A stretch of 64,000 nt of DNA from Bacteroidota bacterium (GTDB lineage Bacteria > Bacteroidota > Bacteroidia > Cytophagales > Cytophagaceae): assembly GCA_023428135.1 (NCBI GenBank), contig JAEYZG010000062.1, positions 372,001-436,000 on the forward strand, given 5' to 3'. The translations under genes and the position numbers were made by a program. Position 1 is the first letter of the stretch; each line of letters starts with the position of its first letter. This document shows, piece after piece, positions 18,290 through 26,223 of this stretch. The notes beneath the pieces were generated by a model. The model saw only the letters and a list, made by a program, of their open reading frames with translations, had not been told where the DNA came from and ran no database searches.

Positions 18290-18994
18290 TCATTCATAAT
18301 CAATTATCAATTCTGGGTGAAGGCTTTGATCCGGATGATCAGAAGAGCAATAATTGAACATATATTTAGCCTGATCATAAGGCGGAACAATGATAAACCC
18401 ATAATAATTGGCAGGTCTTTCAAGCTCCTTTGCGATAAGTGGTGTTACGTCGATACTGCACGAAAAGCTGGAATCATTGGCAGGAAATTGAATTTTCAAA
18501 GCTCCTGAAGTTAATGGTTCATTGCCGTACATGCTGATCTGCTCGTCCCAAGGTTGTATGACTGCCCGCGCCGACCATCCATGAGATTGGAATATATCTG
18601 ATAATGGTATCTTGCGAAAAGCGGAATCGTTTGTATCAATAAATAGTTTCAATACAGCACTTTTTAATTTTGCGTTCGATGATAACTGATCAAGATCAAA
18701 CTCAATAAATCCGTTACCTTTATTCAAACCACTTTCATCTTCATACAAGAAGGTTAAGACACTAGAATCTCCAAAGTTTTTTCCGAACTTATCCGGCATC
18801 GAAATAGCATCCTTTCCTTCAGGTCCCGGCTTTAGCTTTAGGCGGAATATATTGATTACTTCATCTTCTTCCGGACAATAAGGATGAGTACATCCAGTTA
18901 AAATAACTCCACAAGAAATGATAATCCCAATAAGAAGAGAAACGCACCTTGTCAAATTTTTAATTACAATCTCTAGTCGCTCAATCATTCTCAT
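18290..18994 (-). CDS. DNRLRE/CBM96-like lipoprotein, type 2 (array member D)
   Basis: About 234 residues from the ATG at 18994; a longer start at 19033 would overlap member E by 53 bp and is less likely. The hydrophobic segment ends in GVILTGC, followed by CTHPYC. It has LKLKPGPEGKDAISM, FIEFDLDQL, VIQPWDEQ, EPLTSG and YCSSDHPDQSLHPELIIDYE. These features match member A and differ from type 1. Its ATG lies inside the end of member E (ATGAGAATGATTGA), so the pair is translationally coupled, as B and A are. Confidence 0.75.
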   Translation of the reverse strand: MRMIERLEIVIKNLTRCVSLLIGIIISCGVILTGCTHPYCPEEDEVINIFRLKLKPGPEGKDAISMPDKFGKNFGDSSVLTFLYEDESGLNKGNGFIEFDLDQLSSNAKLKSAVLKLFIDTNDSAFRKIPLSDIFQSHGWSARAVIQPWDEQISMYGNEPLTSGALKIQFPANDSSFSCSIDVTPLIAKELERPANYYGFIIVPPYDQAKYMFNYCSSDHPDQSLHPELIIDYE

Positions 18995-19730
18995 ATTCCA
19001 CTTCAAGCTGCGGGCGCAATTCTTTCCGATCATTATCAGAGGAACAAAAAACTACACATTGATAGGGACTTTCAACCTTATTTCTGATCATAAATCCGTT
19101 ATATCCCGAAGTGCCTTTATACTTCTGCCGGATATGTTCTGTAACATCAATGGTAAAAGATTGGACAGAAAACTGAGGGCCAGGTAAATTAAAAACATCA
19201 GTCATTGACACTTCGGGCTGATCAAACCATGTTATCTCATTTTCATTCCACGGACTCACTATTCTATAAATCTGCCATTCATTATTCAATTTCACTCCCT
19301 GATAACTCTGAACAGAATGGCCTATAATACTGGGAGCTTTATTAATAGTATCTGCAAAAAGTTTTAAATATGCACTTACTATCTTTGCCCCGGAAGGCAA
19401 ATATTCTTTTACATTAAAATCAATATATCCTCTTTCAGTATAGGGCAATACATTTTCCGTCCATGTTAAAGCATTTAAACTTTTAACGTTGCCAAAATTT
19501 TCTTCCGGGTAATAAGTTGAGACCCCAGCATCTTTACCTTCTGCTCCTGGCTGCATAACAATAGTAAACCTATTGATCACTTTTGTATCCACTTCTCCAT
19601 TTGGGGCTAAACAAACAGGATTAGAACAACTCACTAAAAATATTAGAATTAACCATAAGAAGAAGCACTTGCCTCTCCATATTTCCCCAAAATATGAATG
19701 TAAAAGGTTCATATTTATTTTTCTTTCCAT
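18981..19730 (-). CDS. DNRLRE/CBM96-like lipoprotein, type 1 (array member E)
   Basis: About 249 residues from the ATG at 19730; another ATG at 19712 gives a neater 29-residue lipoprotein signal ending IFLVSC, then CSNPVC. Type 1 signatures: MQPGAEGKDAGVSTYYPEEN, a YIDFNVKEYLPSGAK strand, SPWNENEITWFDQP and FCSSD...LRPQLEVEYE. It follows member F by 16-29 bp and overlaps member D. The order F-E-D repeats the C-B-A order, and E corresponds to B. Confidence 0.75.
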   Translation of the reverse strand: MERKINMNLLHSYFGEIWRGKCFFLWLILIFLVSCSNPVCLAPNGEVDTKVINRFTIVMQPGAEGKDAGVSTYYPEENFGNVKSLNALTWTENVLPYTERGYIDFNVKEYLPSGAKIVSAYLKLFADTINKAPSIIGHSVQSYQGVKLNNEWQIYRIVSPWNENEITWFDQPEVSMTDVFNLPGPQFSVQSFTIDVTEHIRQKYKGTSGYNGFMIRNKVESPYQCVVFCSSDNDRKELRPQLEVEYEND

Positions 19731-19758
19731 CTCAACAACCACTTAACTTAGTTAAACA

Positions 19759-20442
19759 TTACTGATAAACCACCATCAATTCTGGTCGGAGTTTAGGATA
19801 AGCATAATCTGAAGAACAAAAACTTATTTTGCGACTCCCGTTTTCATCCTTCAATTTTATCAAAAAACCGTATGAACTCCCTCTATGGCGGAATTGCTGA
19901 GCTATATGATCGGTAACATTAATTGTATATTTCTGAAAAAACGTAGTTGCCGGAGCACAGGCAATTTTTGATGAAATATCTGTTGAAGGAATATTAAACC
20001 AGGTTATACTATTTTCTTCCCATGGAGATGTTATAGTTTCCACAACCCATTCATTTGTCTCATAAGAACTGGCAGAAGATGTCGAATGGCCAGTATACCC
20101 TCCAGTCATTAAAACCGTATCAGCATATAATTTCAATTCTGCATTTAAGATAGAAGCTCCTGTAGGAATTGAGGAAAGGTCAAAGTCTATGTAGGCTCTT
20201 TCTACATATGGGATTCTGTCAATATTGGATATCATAGCGTTTAATGATAAACCATTACCAAAATTATGTTCCGGATAGTAAGAACTGACTATTGCATCTT
20301 TCCCTTCCGGACCTGGCTTTATGACGATTGTATCTATACTTCCATCAAGTCTAGGATCAATGGGAGATTTATCAGACATACATCCAGATATACTAAGAAG
20401 CAATATTATAATAAAAAAATTAATCTGTAGAAGTTTATCCAT
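19759..20442 (-). CDS. DNRLRE/CBM96-like lipoprotein, type 1 (array member F)
   Basis: About 227 residues from the ATG at 20442, which gives a clean lipoprotein signal ending LLSISGC; an upstream GTG at 20481 is possible. It carries IKPGPEGKDAIVSSYYPEHN, YIDFDLSSIPTGAS, SPWEENSITWFNIP and FCSSDYAYPKLRPELMVVYQ. It lacks the second cysteine six residues into the mature protein that the other five have (CMSDKSP instead). It is the first gene of the array, so the array promoter should lie in 20443-20986. Confidence 0.75.
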   Translation of the reverse strand: MDKLLQINFFIIILLLSISGCMSDKSPIDPRLDGSIDTIVIKPGPEGKDAIVSSYYPEHNFGNGLSLNAMISNIDRIPYVERAYIDFDLSSIPTGASILNAELKLYADTVLMTGGYTGHSTSSASSYETNEWVVETITSPWEENSITWFNIPSTDISSKIACAPATTFFQKYTINVTDHIAQQFRHRGSSYGFLIKLKDENGSRKISFCSSDYAYPKLRPELMVVYQ

Positions 20443-20815
20443 ATGGTAACTACGTTGTATGGTCCTCAATACAGAGGACACAGAAGTTTATCAATATCTA
20501 ATCAACAATTTCATAATCATATTCCAGATTTTCTCAAATGAATAAAAATGGTTTATCTAATAGACTTCAAAATTAAAAATCGTTCCCAGAAAGAATTTCT
20601 GACCGGTTTGTTTGTAAAATTAAATTGACATTTTAAAAAATCTTATTACGGGGAGTTGAATCGCTAAAATTCAACAACTTATAATAAAAATCACAAAATT
20701 AGCCCTTCAACTTTTATTTTTTTTTTTAGAAAAAAAAACGAACTTAGATTTAACGACGGTTAAAAGAAGGTCTTTTCAAGGTTTAATTTCATCAATATTA
20801 ACTTCTTTCGTCGCT

Positions 20816-20923
20816 AAATAGCCTCTGTGCGGAAATGTATTTCACTTTTTATTTCCATGGGACTAAAAGGTTTAATCGCTGGAAGTAATTAAATTCAATA
20901 AAATTACAGAGGCTATTTTTTCC
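20816..20923 (+). ncRNA. Candidate structured RNA closed by a 13-bp stem
   Basis: AAATAGCCTCTGT (20816-20828) is a perfect reverse complement of ACAGAGGCTATTT (20906-20918), which runs into a T6 tract on the + strand. The 77 bases between could fold inside this closing stem, and the end looks like an intrinsic terminator. No promoter was identified, so a small RNA is only a candidate. It could also be a remnant of a mobile repeat. Confidence 0.25.
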
Positions 20924-20929
20924 CCTAAA

Positions 20930-20962
20930 ATAAAAAAACGCACCGGATTTCTCCGGCACGTT
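20930..20962 (-). terminator. Hairpin terminator of the Old Yellow Enzyme gene
   Basis: On the - strand, CGTGCCGGA and TCCGGTGCG form a 9-bp stem with two G-T pairs and a GAAA loop, followed by seven T. It lies about 25 bp after the gene's stop. Confidence 0.8.
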
Positions 20963-20986
20963 ATTCAACTTCACGTGGCTTTAATA

Positions 20987-22075
20987 TTAATTTAATGAAG
21001 TATAATCTGTATAGCCTTCGTCACCTGCTGCATAGAACAATTGCTGATTGCCTTCTGCAAGAGGAGCATTTTTTCTGAATCGCTCTGGTAAATCAGGATT
21101 AGAAATAAAGAACCTTCCAAATGATACCAGATCTCCTCTACCTTCCTCTAATGCTTGTTCTGCTCTGGCTTTGTCATAACCACCGGCAAGGATTAATGTA
21201 TTTTTAAAAGTCTTTCTGATTGTTGCAACCAATGAACGACCTTCTTCTGAAGCATTCGCAAGAGCATCAATTAAGTGCAGATACAGGATATCCAGCTTAT
21301 TTAGCTCTCCTGATATATACTTATAAGTTTCAGCAATTTCAGGATATACTTCCAGGTCATTAAAAGTATTATAAGGAGAGAGTCTTAAACCTACTTTATC
21401 TTTACCTATTGCAGAGATCACTGCTTTAGCCGTTTCGATTAAAAAGCGGCTTCTGTTTTCAGTGGAACCGCCAAAAGCATCAGTTCTCTTATTGGTTGAA
21501 GGATTTATAAATTGCTCTATCAGATAACCATTGGCTCCATGTAGCTCCACTCCGTCAAAGCCTGCTTCTACTGCATTTTTTGCAGCCTGAGCGAACTCTG
21601 CAATAGTCTGTTTTATTTCTTCTGCAGTAAGCTCTGCTGGCTGAGGCATAGGCTGCATCCCCAATGTATCGGTCCACATTTCTCCTTTGGAAGCAACAGC
21701 AGATGGAGCCACAATTTTTGAACCAGGCAGCATATTGGCCGGATGTGAGATTCTACCAACGTGCATCAATTGCACTATGATTTTTCCACCTTTATCATGA
21801 ACAGCCTTTGTTACTTTCTTCCAGCTTTCAATTTGCTCTTTTGTAAAAATTCCGGGAGTTCTCGCATAACCAATTCCATTAGCGGACGGTGCTGTTCCTT
21901 CTGTAATGATGAGTCCCGCTGAAGCTCTTTGAGCATAGTAGATTGCTACATTTTCCCCAGGAATGGAATTGATTGCTCTTGACCTTGTCATAGGAGCCAT
22001 TACAATTCTATTCTTAAGTTCGAATCCGCCAACTCTGGCTGATGTAAATAAAACGTCTTTAACTGTTGTTTCCAT
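20987..22075 (-). CDS. Old Yellow Enzyme family alkene reductase
   Basis: About 362 residues from the ATG at 22075; a GTG at 22090 would add five residues. It is an FMN-dependent ene-reductase of the NemA/OYE type, which reduces C=C bonds of enones, nitro-compounds or quinone-like electrophiles with NAD(P)H. Landmarks: NRIVMAPMTRSRA near residue 23, GLIITEGT, the LHGANGYLIEQFINPSTNKRTD run near residue 180 that contains His and Asn for substrate binding, and LVSFGRFFISNPDLP near the end. The upstream marR gene is in the same direction, and the same palindrome precedes both genes. Confidence 0.93.
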   Translation of the reverse strand: METTVKDVLFTSARVGGFELKNRIVMAPMTRSRAINSIPGENVAIYYAQRASAGLIITEGTAPSANGIGYARTPGIFTKEQIESWKKVTKAVHDKGGKIIVQLMHVGRISHPANMLPGSKIVAPSAVASKGEMWTDTLGMQPMPQPAELTAEEIKQTIAEFAQAAKNAVEAGFDGVELHGANGYLIEQFINPSTNKRTDAFGGSTENRSRFLIETAKAVISAIGKDKVGLRLSPYNTFNDLEVYPEIAETYKYISGELNKLDILYLHLIDALANASEEGRSLVATIRKTFKNTLILAGGYDKARAEQALEEGRGDLVSFGRFFISNPDLPERFRKNAPLAEGNQQLFYAAGDEGYTDYTSLN

Positions 22076-22095
22076 AAATTTAGTTTTCACGTATT

Positions 22096-22107
22096 TTGTT
22101 TAAACAA
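22096..22107. promoter_or_regulatory. Palindromic operator candidate before the OYE gene
   Basis: TTGTTTAAACAA, a perfect 12-bp palindrome, lies 20 bp before the OYE ATG. The same 12 bases occur upstream of marR (22645-22656). This is the pattern expected for binding by the MarR dimer. Confidence 0.6.
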
Positions 22108-22158
22108 TTATTTAATTATAAAAATACCCTTTTGGTTTAAAAGGGGAATTTAAGTGGT

Positions 22159-22608
22159 CTAACCTCTTAATTTATCAAGAAGATCAGATAAGGTATTTGC
22201 CTCTTCCTCAGTAAGGTTTTCGGCTATATTATTGTATTCTTTCATTACAGGCTCCATCTCTTCAAGAAGTTTCAAGCCTTTTTCAGTAATACCTACATTT
22301 ACTTGCCTTCTGTTTTCCTCATTTACAAACCGATCCACAAGGCCTTTACTTAATAACCTGTCACAGAGTCTGGTCAGATCCGGGTTTTTATCCAGCATCA
22401 CTTCTTTAATAGCGCCACAACAAGCTGATTCAGGGTGTTTGCCGCGCAGGATTCTGAGGACATTATACTGCTGATGAGTAAGATCAAAGCGTTTGAATAA
22501 TTCTTCCAGCTTTCCGCTTAACTGATTGTAAGTATAAATCAGGTTTATCCACGCCCTCTCTTGAGAATTACTGAATTTTTTCTGCTTTATAGCCTCCTCA
22601 ATTTTCAT
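22159..22608 (-). CDS. MarR-family transcriptional regulator
   Basis: A 149-residue winged-helix regulator. The DNA-binding core is about 35-100 (LTHQQYNVLRILRG, then LTRLCDRLLSKGLVDR and the wing RRQVNVGITEKG). Two adjacent cysteines in HPESACCGAI could make it sensitive to electrophiles or oxidants, which suits a regulator of an ene-reductase; this is inference. It is co-directional with the OYE gene, with 83 bp to that ATG. A 14-bp palindrome 36 bp before its start, repeated upstream of OYE, points to autoregulation and control of OYE. Confidence 0.9.
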   Translation of the reverse strand: MKIEEAIKQKKFSNSQERAWINLIYTYNQLSGKLEELFKRFDLTHQQYNVLRILRGKHPESACCGAIKEVMLDKNPDLTRLCDRLLSKGLVDRFVNEENRRQVNVGITEKGLKLLEEMEPVMKEYNNIAENLTEEEANTLSDLLDKLRG

Positions 22609-22612
22609 ATCT

Positions 22613-22642
22613 CAAATTTATAGCAATTTTACAATAAACAAA
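22613..22642 (-). promoter_or_regulatory. Bacteroidota-type promoter candidate of marR
   Basis: On the - strand a TTTG at 22642-22639 is followed after 18 bases by TAAATTTG (22620-22613), matching the TTTG / TANNTTTG consensus. Only four bases separate the -7 box from the ATG, which would give a leaderless or almost leaderless mRNA. The -33 box lies immediately beside the palindrome at 22644-22657, so a bound repressor would block it. Confidence 0.4.
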
Positions 22643-22643
22643 A

Positions 22644-22657
22644 TTTGTTTAAACAAA
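22644..22657. promoter_or_regulatory. Palindromic operator candidate before marR
   Basis: TTTGTTTAAACAAA is a perfect 14-bp palindrome abutting the -33 box of the marR promoter candidate. Its 12-bp core is identical to the site before the OYE gene. Confidence 0.6.
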
Positions 22658-22676
22658 GTTTTCGTATTTCGAAGAA

Positions 22677-23078
22677 TTAATCCACCAGGTGTTCAATGTC
22701 CTTCAGGAGAATCAATAATGCTTTGTTAGATAAGTACACTTCTACAGCACAAAGTGTAAGAGATATCAACATCATAATCAGACTGATTCCAAAAACTGCG
22801 TGTACTAAATGAGTAAAACCATTATAAATCAAATACATGGTAAACGCGGCAGAAACCATGGCTCCTATTCCTATAAGCTGCATGTTTCGTATGAGGATAA
22901 TTCTTTGTCTCAGTATTTTTATCTGTTTAATAATTACATCAGACTGCTCGGAAGTATATTGACTATGTAGTGCTCTGATTCTATTGCTGATAGCTATATA
23001 CCTATTCGTATATGCTAACAACAGCAGGGAAATCGTCGGAAATAAAAGTGCAGGAGTTGTTAAGGCAAGTTCGTCCAT
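22677..23078 (-). CDS. DUF2721 family membrane protein
   Basis: A 133-residue protein with about three hydrophobic segments: 8-24, ~68-90 and ~93-118. The pattern fits the DUF2721 family: an N-terminal TTPALLFPTISLLLLAYTNRYI segment, then NRIRALHSQ and a KQIKILRQRIILIRNMQLIGIG stretch leading into the second segment (each shown only in part here). The function of this family is unknown. It is a single leftward gene upstream of marR, separated by the operator region, and is probably transcribed on its own. Confidence 0.75.
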   Translation of the reverse strand: MDELALTTPALLFPTISLLLLAYTNRYIAISNRIRALHSQYTSEQSDVIIKQIKILRQRIILIRNMQLIGIGAMVSAAFTMYLIYNGFTHLVHAVFGISLIMMLISLTLCAVEVYLSNKALLILLKDIEHLVD

Positions 23079-23380
23079 TGGGCTATTTGTTCTTCTCTTC
23101 TTATTATTAAATATAACTATTGAACTTTATTTTTTGGCAAGGATTTATCATGGTTCGGTTTTATTTAGCATTTCTTGTCATCTAATTCCTCATCTATACT
23201 CCCCATCTCTCCATCCACTAATATTACCTGTATTATAGCAATTACAACTATACTTATTCTCTGATTATGTTATATCCGTTTATCTTATCTATAAATACTG
23301 CATGAATGACAGGAACTAAAACATTTTCTGTTCCGGCCATAAACCTAATTACTTATGTCTCCTCTGGGCCATTTTCAGAA

Positions 23381-23572
23381 TTAAGGATTTTTTTTATCTA
23401 ACTCGCTCTGACCATCCTCGAGTGTAACTATTATAAATTCAACATTCTTACCTTGTGGAATATATTCCATATGATTATCAAATCTTGAGATGCAATTAAC
23501 ATAAGCCTTATCCTCCCATTCCTCTGAATCACTGAAATAATAAAAAAAGCTACCTTTTTCAAGATAGCTCCT
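23381..23572 (-). pseudogene. Start-less open run, possible gene remnant
   Basis: On the - strand 63 codons are open and read protein-like, including EEWEDKAYVNCISRFDNHM and VEFIIVTLEDGQSELDKK. There is no plausible start before Met near the middle, and the 5' end overlaps the OmpA terminator. The run ends just after an A8 tract; with one A fewer it would continue as ILNSENGPEET before a stop. Family not recognised. It may be chance, since the region is AT-rich. Confidence 0.3.
23540..23572 (-). terminator. Hairpin terminator of the T9SS/gliding operon
   Basis: On the - strand AGCTATCTT pairs with AAGGTAGCT (one G-T pair) around a GAAA loop, followed by seven T. It lies about 28 bp after the OmpA-type gene. 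Confidence 0.8.
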
Positions 23573-23597
23573 TTAACATTCTTAGGCGGTGTAATGA

Positions 23598-26156
23598 TCA
23601 CTTATTAACCCTCAATATCATACCCTTCTTCACAGAGTAGCCATCCAGCTTATTAAGGTCCTTAAGTTCTTCAATAGTTAAACCGAATTTTTTAGCGATG
23701 CTGTCAATGGAATCTCCTTCCTTTACAGAATACTTTCCGGCTCCTGAAGCACTTGCATTCATCTTTACCTTCAGCTTTTGACCTGTAAAAATAGTATTGT
23801 CTTTCAGAGAATTTAACTGAATCAATTCTTCAGGTGTCATGCCAAATAAGCGGCTTATAGAAAACACTGTATTGCCAGACTCTGCTATATAGTAATCTTC
23901 CCCTTCATTCAGAGGAGCTGCTTTTTTATTAATTGTCGCTACAAAACCATTTGGATTTACCTCATCTTCATCACGGTCTACCTCGGCCATTGTAGAAGGT
24001 GCAACGATATCTGCATCTCCTGTTCTTCTTACCCTTAGAGGAGTAAAAGCTTCAAGATTCTGCCCCTTAAGGTTATTCAGCTTTTTCAACTCTTCTACTG
24101 ACATTTTATATTTTTTAGCAATCTCTTCTATTGTAACTTTCGGTTCTATAATATAGGTCATTGCCTTGGCCTGATATCCCGGTCCTCCAATGATATGGAA
24201 CTCTACCCTTCTGTTCAGCTGTCTGCCAATAGCATTTTTATTAGCCACCAAAGGTTTGCCTTCTCCCATTGCATTTACAACAAGCGCGCTTTTGTCAAGG
24301 CCTTTCGATTTAAGATAATCCGAAGCTTTGATCCCTCTTTTTTCTGATAAGGCTACATTATACTCATCAGAACCATAACTGTCTGTAAAGGCATTCATTT
24401 CGATCTGTACCTCCGGATGTTTTTTACAATATGCACAAAGGTCATCCAGTGTCTTTTTGGCCTCCGGTCTTAAATCAAATTTATCAAAATCGAAATATAT
24501 GTTTTCAAACAGAACCCTTGATACCGGCTGGTCCGACGATTTTACTTTTACATCTTCTACCAGATATTTTATTTCGGCTGTGATTTTGGCATCCTTATCT
24601 TCAAGCGTTACTTTGTAGTTATCGGGCTTAAGATTTTCGTATCTGAAAGTACCCTTTTCATTGGTAGTTGTCCTTTTCAGCGTTTCGTTCTTTTCATTTT
24701 TAAGGATGACCCCTACGTCCGATGCTGGTTGATGCGTCTCTTCATCTACAAGAGTACCTACTATAGAAATACTTTGAGCCTCCTGTAGTGAATCTTTATC
24801 TATCTGAGCAATCAGGGCTTGTTTACTTTCAATAAAAAACATGTAGATATCATCATTACCAATGCCACCATCACGGTTTGAAGCAAGGTATCCTTTTTTC
24901 TCACCCACCACAAAGTAGAAATCATCTTTACTGGAGTTAAAAGGTAGCCCCACGTTCTGCACCTCTTCAGTAAAGTTCTTCCCTTTAGCCATGAATATGT
25001 CCAAACCGCCAAAACCTTCACGTCCATTGGTAGAGAAAAACAATGTTCTGTCTGCAGGATAATAACAAGGTGACATATCTATACCTGGAGTATTAATCTC
25101 TGCTCCCATATTTATTGCTTTTCCCCAATTATCATCACCCTTGCATGTACTGTAGTAAATATCGTGCATCCCCAGCCCTCCTTCCCTTTTAGACACAAAG
25201 AATAAAGTATCTGAATTGGGAGAAACAGAAGGCTGAACGTTGTATGTTTTAGGGTAATTGATATTCTCATTAAGTTTTACAGGATTCGTCCATTTGCCGT
25301 TTTCCAGTTTGGTCATATAAATAGCACATTCATATGCTATGATCTTTCCGGTCTTGACAGGCTCATCACATCTTGTAAAGTAAAATTTAGTTCTGTCTTT
25401 GTTGAAAGAACCACCGGATTCATTAAACTTGGAATTTACCACACTGAATTTATCCTTGTCATCCATTTGCTTCCAGGTCAAACCTTCTTTTTTGAATCTG
25501 AAGTTATCACTGTATTCACCTCCAAGCATGCCATATTCACTTTCTCCTATGGATTCTGGTCTTGCAGAAGTAACGACAATGGTGCTGTCGTTTTCGAAAA
25601 TTACCGGAGAATAATCCGACTCTACGGAATTAACAGGAGTCTTCAGATTAAAGAATTCGTAATCCCTTACCGGTTTTTTCATTTCGTCAATGGCAAGTGT
25701 GCAACCGTCTTTGTCAATCTCTGCCTGGTCTCTGTATTTCTTTGTTTCCGAATCAGGATTAGGGTTTTCATTGATAAATTCCTGAAACTGCTTTTCAGCT
25801 TCTTCATATTTACCATTAAGCTTAAGCATTAGGGCATACCAATATCTTGCAAGTGGGAAATCAGGGAGCGCTTTTTCTACAGATATTTTATAATATTTTT
25901 CTGCAGAAGGATAATTAAAATAAAATCTATACGCTTCTGCAAGTCTATAGCAAACATAATTATTACCAGGTTCTTCCGCATATACTTTTTCATATTCCTG
26001 AGAAGCAAGGTAATAATCCATATTTTCAAAATACTTATCTGCCAGCTCTACCGAAGCTTTCTCTCCTTTCTTTTTTGCTTTTTTCTGCGCCAGAAGATCA
26101 CTATGCTGAAAGCACAAAAAGAAAAGAATAAACAGAAGTGTGAGCGTCTTTTTCAT
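23598..26156 (-). CDS. PorE-like OmpA-family protein with TPR, PD40 and LysM domains
   Basis: An 852-residue envelope protein with a signal peptide (1-23). Domain order: TPR-like helices at about 30-130, a PD40/WD40-like propeller at about 180-440, a carboxypeptidase-regulatory-like beta domain at about 465-535 and an OmpA peptidoglycan-binding domain at about 548-655 (IYFDFDKFDLRPEA, NRRVEFHII). Three LysM modules follow at about 665, 753 and 807-852. The first four domains match the order described for T9SS protein PorE, which anchors the machine to peptidoglycan; the LysM modules are additional. It is the last gene of an operon with PorP/SprF and a giant CHU_C protein. Paralogues of PorE are common, so this may serve this surface protein rather than the core machine. 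Confidence 0.85.
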   Translation of the reverse strand: MKKTLTLLFILFFLCFQHSDLLAQKKAKKKGEKASVELADKYFENMDYYLASQEYEKVYAEEPGNNYVCYRLAEAYRFYFNYPSAEKYYKISVEKALPDFPLARYWYALMLKLNGKYEEAEKQFQEFINENPNPDSETKKYRDQAEIDKDGCTLAIDEMKKPVRDYEFFNLKTPVNSVESDYSPVIFENDSTIVVTSARPESIGESEYGMLGGEYSDNFRFKKEGLTWKQMDDKDKFSVVNSKFNESGGSFNKDRTKFYFTRCDEPVKTGKIIAYECAIYMTKLENGKWTNPVKLNENINYPKTYNVQPSVSPNSDTLFFVSKREGGLGMHDIYYSTCKGDDNWGKAINMGAEINTPGIDMSPCYYPADRTLFFSTNGREGFGGLDIFMAKGKNFTEEVQNVGLPFNSSKDDFYFVVGEKKGYLASNRDGGIGNDDIYMFFIESKQALIAQIDKDSLQEAQSISIVGTLVDEETHQPASDVGVILKNEKNETLKRTTTNEKGTFRYENLKPDNYKVTLEDKDAKITAEIKYLVEDVKVKSSDQPVSRVLFENIYFDFDKFDLRPEAKKTLDDLCAYCKKHPEVQIEMNAFTDSYGSDEYNVALSEKRGIKASDYLKSKGLDKSALVVNAMGEGKPLVANKNAIGRQLNRRVEFHIIGGPGYQAKAMTYIIEPKVTIEEIAKKYKMSVEELKKLNNLKGQNLEAFTPLRVRRTGDADIVAPSTMAEVDRDEDEVNPNGFVATINKKAAPLNEGEDYYIAESGNTVFSISRLFGMTPEELIQLNSLKDNTIFTGQKLKVKMNASASGAGKYSVKEGDSIDSIAKKFGLTIEELKDLNKLDGYSVKKGMILRVNK

Positions 26157-26223
26157 CGCTGATAACCTCCCATAATTCTAAATTTAATTAATTTGAAACT
26201 TGTATACGAAAGTAGAAAAAAAA

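Larger units (their letters stand above)
20482..20986. other. Gene-free stretch with inverted repeat upstream of lipoprotein array
   Basis: This 505-bp stretch separates the array from the Old Yellow Enzyme gene. It should contain the leftward array promoter. It includes a long A/T tract at 20711-20740, a 13-bp inverted repeat (20816-20828 with 20906-20918) and the terminator of the upstream gene. No open frame looks coding. Confidence 0.6.
23079..23597. other. Gene-free stretch with possible coding remnants
   Basis: This 519-bp stretch lies between DUF2721 and the OmpA-type gene. It holds the OmpA terminator (23540-23572) and a leftward open run without a start (23381-23572). A second leftward 28-codon run beginning MAGTENVLVPVIHAV lies near 23250-23338. 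These may be scraps of a decayed gene. Nothing else is evident. Confidence 0.4.

Noticed and set aside
20711..20740. Long A/T tract as a terminator or origin element.
   Set aside because: No hairpin precedes it on either strand and there are no DnaA-box-like repeats.
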